DNA of 64,000 nucleotides from Echinococcus granulosus. Lineage: Eukaryota; Platyhelminthes; Cestoda; Cyclophyllidea; Taeniidae. Position 1 is the first letter of the stretch, and every line of letters starts with the position of its first letter. The notes under the pieces are model-generated. The model made no database searches. It was not told the DNA's origin and was given only the letters and a program-made list of their open reading frames with translations. Shown piece by piece: positions 1 through 11,712 of this stretch. Both the position numbers and the translations under genes were made by a program. The stretch is from NCBI RefSeq assembly GCF_000524195.1, contig NW_020170502.1, positions 131,916 to 195,915 on the forward strand, in the 5' to 3' direction.

Positions 1-249
1 CTCAGTGCTATCACTTAGTCCCGGTATCAGCGCCAGACAGTCACATGATCACCGGCGAAGTAGAACAGACGGTTGGGTAAGTGGGACGGAAAGGAGTGGA
101 GGGGTGACTAGGCGAGCGGGCGAGGGGATTGTTTACCCTAGCGGTAAATCGCCTAGCCTAAATGTAACTGACACCAGCTTGAATGCCATTGAGTACAGAA
201 ATAATTACACAGGAAGGGGCAAAAAAGCTTTATGCAGCCATCCGTGCCT

Positions 250-422
250 TTAAAGTACTCCTTGTACTTTAGGTTGCCCTAAATAGACCTGCGACATGAA
301 CATTAAACCCTGCCGCCTATCGTGCACCCACACACCCACAGATATCGACACATCGGGTTGCAGTAGGCTCCCGTCCACACAGACCTCCACGGGGATGTTG
401 ATGCTACCGATGATGACATTTC
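250..422 (-). CDS. Possible terminal exon of an unidentified minus-strand gene
   Basis: Read on the minus strand, a pyrimidine-rich stretch ending in TTATTTCAG (AG at 424-423) is followed by an open frame of about 57 codons that stops at TAA (252-250). The frame enters with one carried base. It reads as alternating hydrophobic strand-like segments, including VIIGSINIPVEV and VSISVGVWVHDRRQG, which suggests a beta-rich domain. I do not recognise the family and could not find the preceding exon with confidence between 430 and 3200. It may be the last exon of a gene or a chance open frame behind an acceptor-like site. Confidence 0.3.
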
Positions 423-3021
423 CTGAAATAACAGCCGAAAATAAAAGATGATTTGCATTCCAGCCTGCCAAATGTTATGATGGTTAATGGTTTTTGACCA
501 GCCGACAGACACTGCCGTCCTGGACATGAGTAGACAAAAACCGCTTCCTGTCGTTAACATCACCCAACACTTCCCTCCCAGCAGACCTCGCGGAAGAACA
601 GCCAAATTGATCTAATAATACCGAGTTGTAAGGAATTATTTAAAGAAAATGAGTTTGACTGTTTACTGACGGCTTAACCAATAAAAAGCGAGAGCATACT
701 TGGTTTATTTGATGGAAGATGCCACTCAAAGTGTCGTTTTTTATCTGCAAACAAATGGTTGATTTGATAGCAAGCATTGCCAACAATAGGTGACGTTGTC
801 ACTGGGTCTCAAATCTGTACAATGGAGGCTTGAAATTAATCCAGTACAGAAAAATGCGGAAGGGTATAAAGCACACAGGGGTAGAGTCTGTAGCCGGCGG
901 GTATAGAATAACCCTCGCTAATAATCTTGCAGTTAAACAAAAGTTAAAAAATTGAAAAGAAGGGGCGACTCGGTAGAGGCGCTTCCTGAGTCTACCTTGG
1001 AGAGATTAATCAGCAGCATCAATTTGTTGGAGGTGACTTCTGCTATCGCCTATCCCCAGCTAGACGGGGGAAGGATTCTGCAGCCTTGGAATTGAGACAA
1101 ATTTTACGTATTAAACAGACGTCCCCACATCACATCCGCCCCCTCCGGTCTACCAACCTCGGATGAGGTGGGAGGCTAAAATCTGCAAAAAGAAGGGAGT
1201 CAAGTGCTGAATGCGTCTCTCATGGAGTTCCTTAAGCCGAAAAAGCTCATTGCAAAGAGGAATACCGAAAGAGATCGCTCATGACAAGGACACAGCAGTG
1301 TGTTGGTATTGATGAAGTGGAAAGGGATTTTAGACAAATCTACTTTAAAAATTTTCTAGTCGCCCGAAGAATTTGTCATCCTTTTGATAGAACACGCCCC
1401 ACACGTGCTTGGATCAAATAGTTGGTGTGGTGCTCTTTGAAGAGTCTCCACCATGTCGGGTCTACTTTGGTTCCTTATGTCATCATACGTCGGTCTTACG
1501 CAATGGACGAGTGTGATTCATGGTCTTCGGTTTTACGAGGCAAGTTCAACCAGTATTTAGGGACTGGAGGCTAACATCAGTTAGGCATGAATTTGGATGC
1601 TTGGGTCTGGATGCTTCAGAATGAAGTTGACTCGCCTTCCCCATAATGCAGGCAACTGCAAGTCATTATTTATGAGGAAAAGAGGTGATTAAGGTGTCCA
1701 GAAGCATCTGCGATGCTTGTCTTGAGTGATGAGAAAAATTACTGGCACTTGCATCAAACGAAAAGGTTGTGGAGGCTACTGGAGCGAAATGGGGTGGCAG
1801 ATGTACCACATTTTTACAGATGACAGTAGGTGCAAACGATTTAATTGCCAATTCGAATTGCTTCACTGTTTGTACACACTGAAGGAAGGGTAGGGTGTGA
1901 CTGACAGAGGGTTTGTTGACTGACTTGGTGTGAAAAGGAGATGCGGAATTGGCAATTTGTACACCCAACACACTGTCTTCAAGCCCTTCACGCACTGGCT
2001 GAAGCACACCACTTCAGGCCAAGAAAATGCGTCTGCTTTGTGTGGCGAATAAGAGGCTGAATTGTTCCTTAGGGACAGTTTTTTAAAGGAGAGGCAAATG
2101 AGGTCTGACACCAATCTCATTGATACGTTCCTTCCTGAGGTATACGGGTGAGGGAGCTTTTCTGCGTAGTGTCGGTGATGTAGTGATGAATCAGCGGGAA
2201 GAGGTTTAAATTCTGCGCCCTTTTGCCTCGAAACAGGTCCGTGAGTAAAAATGGACTCTAGTTGAGATTGGACGGAAGGAGTGAGCAATGAAAAAGTACG
2301 TAGAAAGGTAGAGGAAGATGAAAGGAGGATGGGCTAATGAGTGGGTGGGTGTGGTAATGCTTCGTTCTCTTTTGATCAGGACTTCCTCTCAGTACTTCAG
2401 AGTATTTCTTATGCAAAGTCAACCATTTTGGCAGAAGTCATAACTTTATAAATGATAACCTCTAGCTGCCTAGTACTGATCACTTAATAAAAAAAGGAGT
2501 CAAGATGGTCAAAGCGATTTTCACAGATTTGAAATAAAGGGATAATTTCCCATACAGCAGAACAATTTCATGAGTAGCATAATATTTACTTAAATAACTT
2601 CAGTAGGCAAACAATTACTTTCTTGACTCGCTGTGACATACGACATGATCCGATGATCCCCGCGCCTCATAAAATTTAAGTATTATTATTCTATTCGATG
2701 GTATATTAGAAAAACTCACAAGAATTATAAGAGTATGTAAACACTGCTTCCGCGATTTCCCCGGGATCATATTTTACGACTCAAAATAGCGAGGTCAGGG
2801 GCCTATATTTCGAGTCTTTTTGCGAAATCTATAAAACTCTAAAAATGTATTTGTTACATTTCTTGGCATTTATTAAAAGAATATGAATGTTATAATTGTT
2901 CCTTAAAAGTGTAGAAGCATGGGGAAGGGGACTGCCCCTACAAGACCGGAAAGTTGGGCAGTCTTAAACGGCGGGTTTTTTTAGCCATATTGCTGGATCC
3001 TACTGCTGATAGTCGAAACAT
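423..3021. other. Intergenic stretch without a supported gene
   Basis: Short open frames exist on the minus strand at 1666-2288, but they lack recognisable domains, overlap each other in two frames and have no convincing splice context. The DNA around 2400-2950 is AT-rich. I see no RNA gene or mobile element here. The last part presumably contains the TPPP promoter. Confidence 0.5.
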
Positions 3022-3085
3022 ACGCACACTCACACACACACACACAAACACAAGCCCACCCACACAAACACCCAAACACACGCAA
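3022..3085. repeat. CA-rich microsatellite upstream of TPPP
   Basis: An imperfect (CA)n tract with interspersed AAACACC units lies about 165 nt before the TPPP start codon. Confidence 0.85.
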
Positions 3086-3248
3086 AAACCTATCGTACAA
3101 CCAAGACAGCCATGATTGGTCGCTTTGCGTGCTCCGAATCACCCTCGCCGCGCACTGATTGGTGCATGTTAAAAGCCTTTCGTTAAGCAGCCGCAACTCC
3201 CATATTCGCGATTAATACGATCGAAAGAGTAGGTGGGAAGGTAAGACC

Positions 3249-6200
3249 ATGGCATCCGCGTCAAATGACAACGCTTTGGAGGATAAATTCCTCCTCTTCT
3301 GCGACTTTGTCAGAAAAGGTTCCACCACTGCTACTGATAAGACAATTAAGCGTATCTTCACGGATGGTGGAATTTACTGCAAGGGCATGGATCCCAATCG
3401 AGTGGATATTGAGTTCCGCGGATTTATCGGGAATACTAAACGGTGAGGAGGGAGGAGAGGGAAAATTTCCCTTCTCCACTTGTTTTTTTCGTCCCTTGTT
3501 AATGGTACAAGCATTTAATTACTTTAACACGATTTTATTTATCATTTCCTCATCCCAAACCAACTCGCGCTTCTTTTAAGCAAACTGTTGTGGAAAAATT
3601 TTAGAAAATCCTAAAATAATTTTTACTTGCTATTATTTAACAGTTTTTCTGTTTGCAAAAAGAGAAATGACATAAAATGCCTCTCAATTTACCGTCGATT
3701 ACGGCTAGAAGTTCCAAAGTGGAAGTCGTGTGGCAATCAAATTAATCAAGGAAAGCCTCCACGGCATGCTGAAAGCATTTCTTTTTAAGGATCCTCTTAA
3801 TCATTTTTCATTACAGAGTTTTATAGATGAGAAGGCGAGACATCTGGTGTAGAGACTCCTCATCTCTGATTGGTTCATTTTGTGGTGTCGAGTTTGATTT
3901 TGTTCACTTTCTTGGATAAAAAAGCTTTGATTTGATTGATTAAATTAGGATAAAGTAGGAGCACCTTTTTGTGTTAAGACAAGCAAAAAAAGTGTATTAC
4001 AAAGTAACACTGTGTAAGGCGTGGCTTGTTGAGCAGATGCTACTGCCTTAGGACACAAAGTACGGGTCTAATCATCCTTGTGTGTGGAATAGAGTCGACA
4101 GTTCCAACACAAAACTCTAGTTGATGAAGGGAAGGCCTTGCCATCCTCATCCAAATTCTCCTATTCGGCCCGCAAAGACCTTAACATGGCTCGAGAATTT
4201 CTTCTCCCCTTTTGTATGCGATTCCCCAAAAGCCTTTGCCCTGTATTTAGCGCCAGTTTTATGGGAAAAGAGAATCAACATCTTCTTCCCTTGTGTAATC
4301 TAAGCCCTGGTTATCAAGCCCTCCAACGCACTTTGCACTCCAAGGAGGTGAGTTACTGCCGTCCTCTACCAGTTTGACATCCCTGACGTGTAAACAGCCG
4401 CGGCAGTAGGGCAGACAAATTAGGCGATGCTATTCATTTTTGCGGTAAAATATTGGGAATTATTTAGGCTAAGGAAGAGTTTGACACCTAGCAGAAGTCT
4501 CTCTCTCCGTATATATGCAAGTAAATTCCGTAGATGGAGTTGTTATTTGCGTAAATCTCCCCTCAAGGTGTGTTTGATGGTGTAATTGGAGGGATCACGT
4601 GACCTCCTTCAAGTGTCTTCTTTTCTTACTACCAACACGCATTTCTACTGCGAGCGTCGTAAATAGGAAGAAGAAGGTTGAATGAGGCACTTTTTCTCCT
4701 GACGGCCTTCAGCCATAATATAGCGTCGCTTCAAAAGCAGATCTTTCCGCCTGCTTAATACCTCTTCAGCTAAAGCGTGCCAAATTTTTTTCCTTCTTCT
4801 CTCTAGAGACGTCGATTTTAAGGGCTTTGTTGAATTTCTCGAGGGTCGATTAGCAAAGACCTACGCTGCAGCCAAGGGCATTGAGGATCCAGCCGAAGCG
4901 GCGGCCACATTGAAGTCGATGGTGGAGAATGCGACGCCTCAACTGCGCGGTGCCACGGTGAGTTCAAGTGTCACTTCCTCCACTATCCGTTACTATATTC
5001 TTGTAAGGCCAGTCAGGAAAAAGGTTTTATTTATCCGCGGAGTAAAAAGGCGTAAAAGCATAGTCTAAAGCTACTCGTCAATCACGTCAACTGTCACACA
5101 TGATGGTAAATGCTAAGGTCACATTGGTGAGGTAAATTCCGCACCCAAAGAAATCAGGAATGTTCGTCTGGATGGGATATATTTTCTAACCCTCTCTTCC
5201 ATACTCCTCTTCTAAGTTAGCACTGAAGATAGTTTAGTGTCAACATTTAGGAGGTCTGAAAATATGAGACCACAGCCGGAAGCCTTGGACACTAAGATGG
5301 TGGTGGTAGATTAAAATGCCAACGTGGTAAAATAAACCAGTAAAACATAATCACTGTTTCATTATACAATTTCATTCCTCTTTTAAGCGTCATTGTGAGG
5401 GGCGGCTTCATACACGATGGTTAAATGAAGTCAATGCCGCTTATTTACTTATAAGTAGTGTGTGCTGCCGTCTGGATAAAATGAGTTTGAAATGAGAAAT
5501 TGAGCAGAAGGTAATCAAGACTAGTCGATGTTCCAGAGTAAGCGTACTCCATTGAACACCTGCTTTTGGTAGGAAGATGTAATGACCTCAGAGCTCTGCG
5601 TCATTTTTAAGTCGCTTACGTGCGGCATATCCGATCAAATCAATCACTTCGATGCCATTAATTTGGCACAAAGAGGCACATCAAAAGCTGATGTTAAGCT
5701 TTGATCATTGGCGAGGATTTGAAAATGGTGAACAGTCCTAGAAACCGGTATTTTGGTAACTCGTTCAAGGTGGTGCCTATGCCAATGGGTAAACGACACC
5801 GAGGAGTATTAAATTAAAGGTCAGTGATAGAACTTTATCACGATGGTAATGCACACAAAATGGTTTAATTTTATGAACAAAAATCTGGCAAATTTGTGCA
5901 TTTGCTCTGCCTCTTAGAGGCCCCTTTCCAGTACGGCCCAAATTTGACTCACCGCGATGAATGTAAGGAAAATTTACTGGCTTGCTGAAAGCAAATGCAT
6001 TATTAGGTCGACAATCCGATCTTATTACGATAAATTTATTTAACTCCTGTACACTACTGCAAAGTAAACTATCATAAAGTAAAATTGCGCACCAATTAAA
6101 TGCGAACTACTTATAAGTGCAAGAGCCAATAAGAAGTCAAGGTCACTCGAGTTTACTAAATCAATGCAGATAGTGAATTGCTTTGTTTCCGCAAAAGCAT

Positions 6201-7926
6201 CGTAAATTACTAAGTTTTTCTTTTGAGAAGGAATTAATTGCTTAAAAGAATGTGCAATTATTTTGGTCAGCAATTGTCTTTTAAACTGAGAACCCCCAAA
6301 AATCATGATTTATTTCCATCATTATCACACCTGCAGCGTAACAGATGTAGCTATTTACGTACGTGTGCGTGTATGTACATGTGTGGGATGGAATAGTGAC
6401 CTCTATTTCGTGGTTAAACTGATTCTCCCCCCCTGTTTGCGTGCAGTCTAGCTTAAGTCGTTCTAACAAATTGATCAACACCTAGTAGAGAATGAATCAT
6501 TGCGGCGATTGGTTGCATGGGCGAATTCTATAACTGTCTACTGTCTGAGTTGGGAGGGAAAGATGGTCGAAGCGATAAGGTGCGCGAATGGATGGATGGG
6601 CAGCCCAATCAAGGAATTGAAAAGTAGACAAACTCAATGGGATTTGCATGGCAGATTAAGGGGTGCCGCACATGTGCACCCACAGCAGTGCCACCCTTGT
6701 GGGAAACGTACAAGTTAGAAGGGCGCTTTAATGCCTGAGAAATATAGCTCTCGGAGGTGTGGTATCAAAGAGCACCTCACACAAGTAGGTTGAGAATGGA
6801 ACGAGGGTGAGTAATTACGAGGCCTGATTTATCACATCTTCTGGCGACTTCCCCCTTCACACTTTGTGTTGTTTTAATTACCGAGGGATGGAACGATTTG
6901 GCCACACATATATTACTTGTGAGCGTTGTGAATCTATTAAAAAAAGAGCTTCCCATGCTCTGTATTGGGAGGCAACATTACTTCTTTACGAATGTCATAA
7001 AAGCGAGACATTTCAGATGGTTTGTTAATTAACTGGCTGCCTGACTAATGAGATGAAATTGCTTTGGCATTCTAGGGACCGATAAGGCGAACAAATCCAC
7101 CATTGGTTATGCCCAAGTGATATAATCACCCACCATTCTTCCATCAGGCCGGAGACTCGTGGAGAGTTAGTAGCTCTCTTAAACTGTATGAGAGGCCTTC
7201 AGGAGTTTAACAGTTTGTTAAAGTGGTAAACTCTTAAAATTTGGGCTCCGATTGATGGCACTGTAATGAGCTTCCATCTAACAAACTAGGCGAAGCCTTC
7301 GATATAAAACCCACTTTGTGACGATTAAGGTCAAAAGAACTTGGCTTCACTTTCTTAATGGGGCGAAATAGTGATACAATTCTACGCGAATTTCAATCCA
7401 GACTCGTTTCAGACCTGACAGCTGCTTTTCCTCTCCGCATGGTCTAGAGGGGAGAAGTGGACCAATCAAATCGTTACTTCATAAGACGAGCTTCTAAACC
7501 CCATTTTGATTGGTTAATTACTCTGCGAGATTCTTTTACCCTTGTAATATCAAGTTATGTCCAAAAACCAGTGTATGTCTTTCCTTTTTACAACAATTTT
7601 TCTAGGATGTCAATTTTAAACATCGACTTTGTTGGAATACAGGAAATGGCTTTGACTTCATCAGTAATTTCCGATTGGAGAAAAATAAGGGAAAGTGACC
7701 GCATTGGAAAGCGATAGTAGAAGATAGAATATTCACCTTTCTACTGTCAACTTTGTAGAAAACCAGTACCGATGCGACTACTGCGCGTCTAACCGATGTT
7801 AAAGGTTACACGGGCTCAGCAAAGGAACGCTTTGATCCTTCCACGGGAAAAGGAAAGGGCAAAGCGGGTCGGGAAGACCCACCTCCAGCTTTCACCGCCT
7901 CGGGTATTTCTGCTCCTCGAAAATGA
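3249..7926 (+). CDS. TPPP: Tubulin polymerization-promoting protein (p25-alpha family)
   Basis: The product is a 170-residue cytoplasmic microtubule-binding protein of the TPPP/p25-alpha family, which bundles and stabilises microtubules in vertebrates. Exons are 3249-3442, 4807-4957 and 7759-7926. All introns are GT-AG and the phases (2, then 0) join into one frame ending in TGA. The N-terminal exon carries the EF-hand-like p25 core ([17 protein letters not shown], then [17 protein letters not shown]). The second exon continues it ([19 protein letters not shown]). The third holds the family's hallmark C-terminal motif [23 protein letters not shown] in two parts: [10 protein letters not shown], then the glycine-lysine run. 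ATG 3249 is preceded by an in-context purine (ACCATGG). The length equals the short TPPP3-like forms without the vertebrate N-terminal extension. Introns are 1.36 kb and 2.8 kb and contain nothing recognisable. Confidence 0.93.
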
Positions 7927-8244
7927 GCATTATGGATAAGTTACAGGTTTTATTCCGTGCTCCCCTTCCTTTCTTCCTTTTCATCTACCTTCCTCTTCCT
8001 TAAAATTTCCCTTTCTTTTTCGTGTTTTGTGTCTTTGTTATTTTGAATCCATGCTGCTTCCACAAACCTTTGTTTCCGTGACCTAGAAGAAAAAAGAGGG
8101 TGTATGCTACTAATATAAAGATAAGTAGCAAACCCTTGGCGGGAAAATGATTAGGAAAATGTACAAACAGACGAGTGTGCAACCGGTTACACTACGCAGA
8201 CCAAAAAAGCTTAAAGTATTCCTTTTTTGTGCTTTATAGAGACC

Positions 8245-9296
8245 ATGGCTGATATGTTGCATAAGTTTCATGTTACCTTTCGTTTGCGATATCCACGATC
8301 CTGGAGATCACTTAATAACCAAACCGGACAAATGGCCATAGAAGGCGTCAGAGATGACATTCCAGTCTACTCTCAGCAGCTTTACTCCGTCTTATCACAG
8401 TGGTGTATCTTTCAAGTCTGCGCTAATAATGGAGAGTGTTTTCTGCCAGTCTATCTTGCAATGGAATTTCTCGGGGTAACGACTGCCGGTAAATGTATTG
8501 TTAATAGTCTTAACGACCTCACCAAGGCGACAGTCGAAGGTGTTTAAATAAGGAACATTAGATTATCAAGAATGAAGCTTTTGGGCGTTCCCCTTTGGGT
8601 TATGCAGGCTGATTGCGATGGAGAAAGATTATACAGAAACACTGGTAGGTCTTCTTCTGCATTTCTAGGTAAGCAGAAAAGGGTCGAAAAAGTGAGGAGA
8701 TACAACGCAGACCTCATGAATCATCATTTATCGGGTATAGCATAACCTGAATTTTGGGGGATTTTTCAGCGTAGCGGCTGACCCATCTTTGCTACTAAAT
8801 TTAAATTTAGTAGCATAAAGGAATTACACTCATGGTCCATTTTCAGGTCTCAGATTCCATGATGAGACATCTCAACAGAATGACGATGGAGAGGATAAGT
8901 GTTCTTCTCCTCCAGGGGATACAGTGGCGTCCATTGCGACCTTTATTCCACTTTGCTGTAATGTTCTTGACCAAGGTGGTAAGCGGCTGGTGTGAGTAGA
9001 CGACGCAATAAAAAATCTTACAGAAATTGGGATACCCGCCCAAATCATTTCTTTTCAGGAAAAATTTAGATTTTAATAAATTCGACATTCAATATATCAA
9101 TACTCCCTGTGATGTAAACTTGTCGTGCCATTGCTGTTCCAGTCCCGCAGTTGATGAGGATCGAAGCAGAGCAGTGGCCATAGAGAATACCAGAGAGGAT
9201 AATTTATTTATGTCTGCCGTTTGGGCATGCAGAGGCTTACCATCTTGGCCTAAGCTCAGATCTGCTTGGAATCGTGACAGCTTCAACCACAGCTGA
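8245..9296 (+). CDS. Unrecognised 4-exon gene, 216-aa cysteine-containing protein
   Basis: I assembled four exons: 8245-8475, 8608-8644, 8847-8991 and 9059-9296. Their junctions are GT-AG (donors gtaacg, gtaggt, gtgagt; acceptors tgcag, ttcag, ttcag), and the phases 0, 1 and 2 chain into one 217-codon frame ending in TGA. This is unlikely by chance. The protein begins MADMLHKFHVTFRLRYPRSW and has a central hydrophobic stretch (ECFLPVYLAMEFLG). It then has an acidic, glutamine-rich stretch (DETSQQNDDGEDK) and a cysteine cluster in exon 4 (NLSCHCCSSP). I recognise no family and assign no function. The ATG lies six bases after a CTTTATAG acceptor-like site and 318 nt after the TPPP stop, so it may be a downstream trans-spliced unit. 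The alternative first donor after GCCG (gtaaat, 8489) would break the phase. Transcript evidence would settle the model. Confidence 0.5.
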
Positions 9297-10115
9297 ACAA
9301 TCCCGTATTAATCCTCCAAAAGGATCTTTTCAGGGTTTGGTTTCCCTAGACTCAAAGGCTTTTTCGACTTACACATTCGTATAGTTATCCTCATTGACTA
9401 ATATGTGATGGAGACAAGTATTATGTACAGGATCAGGATAAACAGGTGACTAGGCATTCCAGCCAATGGAGCACGCACTAAATTGGCATTAAAGATCCCG
9501 CTTCCCCAAAGTTGATTTTCACAGGTTTTATAGAGCTGCTTATAAAGTTGTGCCTCTGCTGTCAAATGTTATGAAGCCAGCAGAGGAAAAAGGTGGCGAA
9601 GGTCTAAAAATCAGCCCTCAAAGGCTTCTGCAGACTGTACCTCTGCTTAGCAGCATTAGCAAGGGATCGGGCTAAGAGCTGCTCAGTTTCTCCTTTCACA
9701 TATCTTCCATTGTCCTGATACAACTTGTTAGGTTCTTGAAGAAAACACATTGGTGGCAGCGGCAAACAAACCCCATCCAAAAGGTCAAATATACATATCT
9801 TTATAACTGATGGTTAAAATTAAACGCGACTGGGAGCAAAACTCTAACGAGGAGGTTTTAATCCTTGGATAGGATGAATATCCAGATACAATAGAAATAT
9901 CGAGATGTATTACTAAAGTTGGGATCAAATATACGCCTGCATGAAGGGTGGCGTAACATATGCTTCTCTTAATTATTTGCTGTGATAGGCAATAAAAAAG
10001 GCAACCATACCTAAGATTAGAACAACAATTCAAAGATAGAACGATGTTGTGCATCTGTTTGAGTTTTTGTTTAACCACGAGTTTAGAAAAAAGCAGTATC
10101 TTAAGTTGGTATATT
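9297..10115. other. Intergenic, no supported gene
   Basis: A second open frame continues from about 9200 to 9390 (segment GHAEAYHLGLSSDLLGIVTAS, out of frame with the preceding gene), which might be an alternative 3' exon. Otherwise nothing recognisable. Confidence 0.35.
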
Positions 10116-10317
10116 GTAGCGTCCTGAGACTCCCTGAAGAGGAAAGAAGACGAAATACTCGGGCAGAATATATGTTCAGCACAGAGAAGGTGTCTGGGCT
10201 ATTGGCATGGCCCAAAAGGTCAGCCCACCAGCGAGGTACAAGGGGGCTGATTCAAAGTACAAAAGTGGCGCCGCACCAGTACCGAGGGATAAACCACTAT
10301 CGTATTACAATATTCCA
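10116..10317 (+). repeat. Dispersed ~200-bp repeat, copy A
   Basis: This copy shares long stretches with copies at 59064 and 59572. They include the blocks GAGACTYCCTGAAGA, AATACTCGGGCAGAATATAT, GGCATGGCCC, CCAGCGAGGTACAAG and GGGATAAACCAC. All three copies have the same orientation. Length and lack of coding capacity suggest a SINE or a short remnant of a retroelement 3' end. Confidence 0.75.
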
Positions 10318-11712
10318 AACTCATTCTAGAAGCCATTAAGTTGTTGTGGACGAAATAATGCTTTATCTTGTATCTTTAGGGACTATTAGGACTTCATACA
10401 TGACCAAATGTGGTACATTATTTTGTGGAGAACCATAAAACTTAAATAAAATACGCATCGTCAAAATCAAGTGAAATACCTCCAATTAAACCAAAAATCA
10501 CAGGAGGTATACAAACGTTAGTTTAAAAAAGTCGGCAAAAAATTTAAAGGTTACTCTTATTAAGTGCATCTTAAATGTTACGGTTATCCTCGGTTTTAAA
10601 TGTTTACATTTTTTCGGTAAAAATAGCATCGAAGAAGAATTTTATAGAATTCCTTTTATTCACTCGAAACACTAATTAGTAAATACGGTTATAATGTTCA
10701 AGGTGTTTATTTTGGCTTCAGGGTTAAAGTGTTTATCAGAGTCAAAATCCTAGGCCACATACATTCGTAATTTCAAACATCCTAGGTCTCGTACGATGTC
10801 TATAGAGGAGACGAATGTAGGTTTATCATAGGGAAGTATGTTTTATTGCATTTTAAAATGTCCTCCTTACATTCAAAAGGGGGTGTAATTCGGTGGTTTC
10901 GATACTGCATATAACTGCACTGCTATTTTTAATCATTTTAGCCCATTGCTCCCTTGCACTGCAGCCTCTTATTTGTTTTTTCTTTAAAAACTAAAAATGT
11001 ACATTGTTTACTTGTATTTTTTTGATTCCATAAGTGGAATGGTTTGCTATCATGCTTTACTCACATGTACTTTAAAATGATACTTCATTTGTGGGTTGCT
11101 TTGATACATCAGAATATTTCAGTGGTACATGATTTTATAAAGGCAATTTGTCTGTGTAAACAGCTTAGATACTTATTGGTTTAGATATTGGTTAGTCGGT
11201 GACAGCAGACAATTCAGTTATTTTGCTTGAATTACCCGACCAGTCATTTCACGTTCATGATAACGCGGTATATCATTACACTTAGTATTTTCTATATGCA
11301 TACGCTAGGTTTAGCATAGCATCACGTAAATTTGAGTAGACTTTACACCTACCATGCGATGATTGACACCACAATGTGAGCCTTTTATGACTCGGTGAGC
11401 CCTTCAGCATAAACAGCTTTTTCTGTGGCTCCCAGTCACATGATGGATTAGTAATTTACGTTTTCCCTTACTATCCCACAGCTTTTGTTGATTTTGAGTA
11501 ACGTTAGTTGTAATTTTGTTCCTATTGACTTAAAACTTCCGTAGTTTCCAACTCTTGTAGGAAAGTGTATTTTCTAAAATATGAGGGTATTCTCACCATT
11601 TCATATACGCCTTTGTCATTTTACGCTTTTTCTACTAGGACAACGGTGAAAATGGGTAGGTCTCTTTCAATACCTGTGGATTTGTCCCTTAAGGCAAGCA
11701 GAAGTGCCTCTA
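10318..11712. other. AT-rich intergenic region upstream of TTC39
   Basis: No gene is supported. The last 80 bases contain AAGGCAAGCAG just before the TTC39 ATG, which could be a splice acceptor for an upstream non-coding exon. Confidence 0.5.

Noticed and set aside
1666..2288. Two overlapping minus-strand open frames of 113 and 141 codons
   Set aside because: They overlap in different frames, have no domain or signal, and no splice sites support either.
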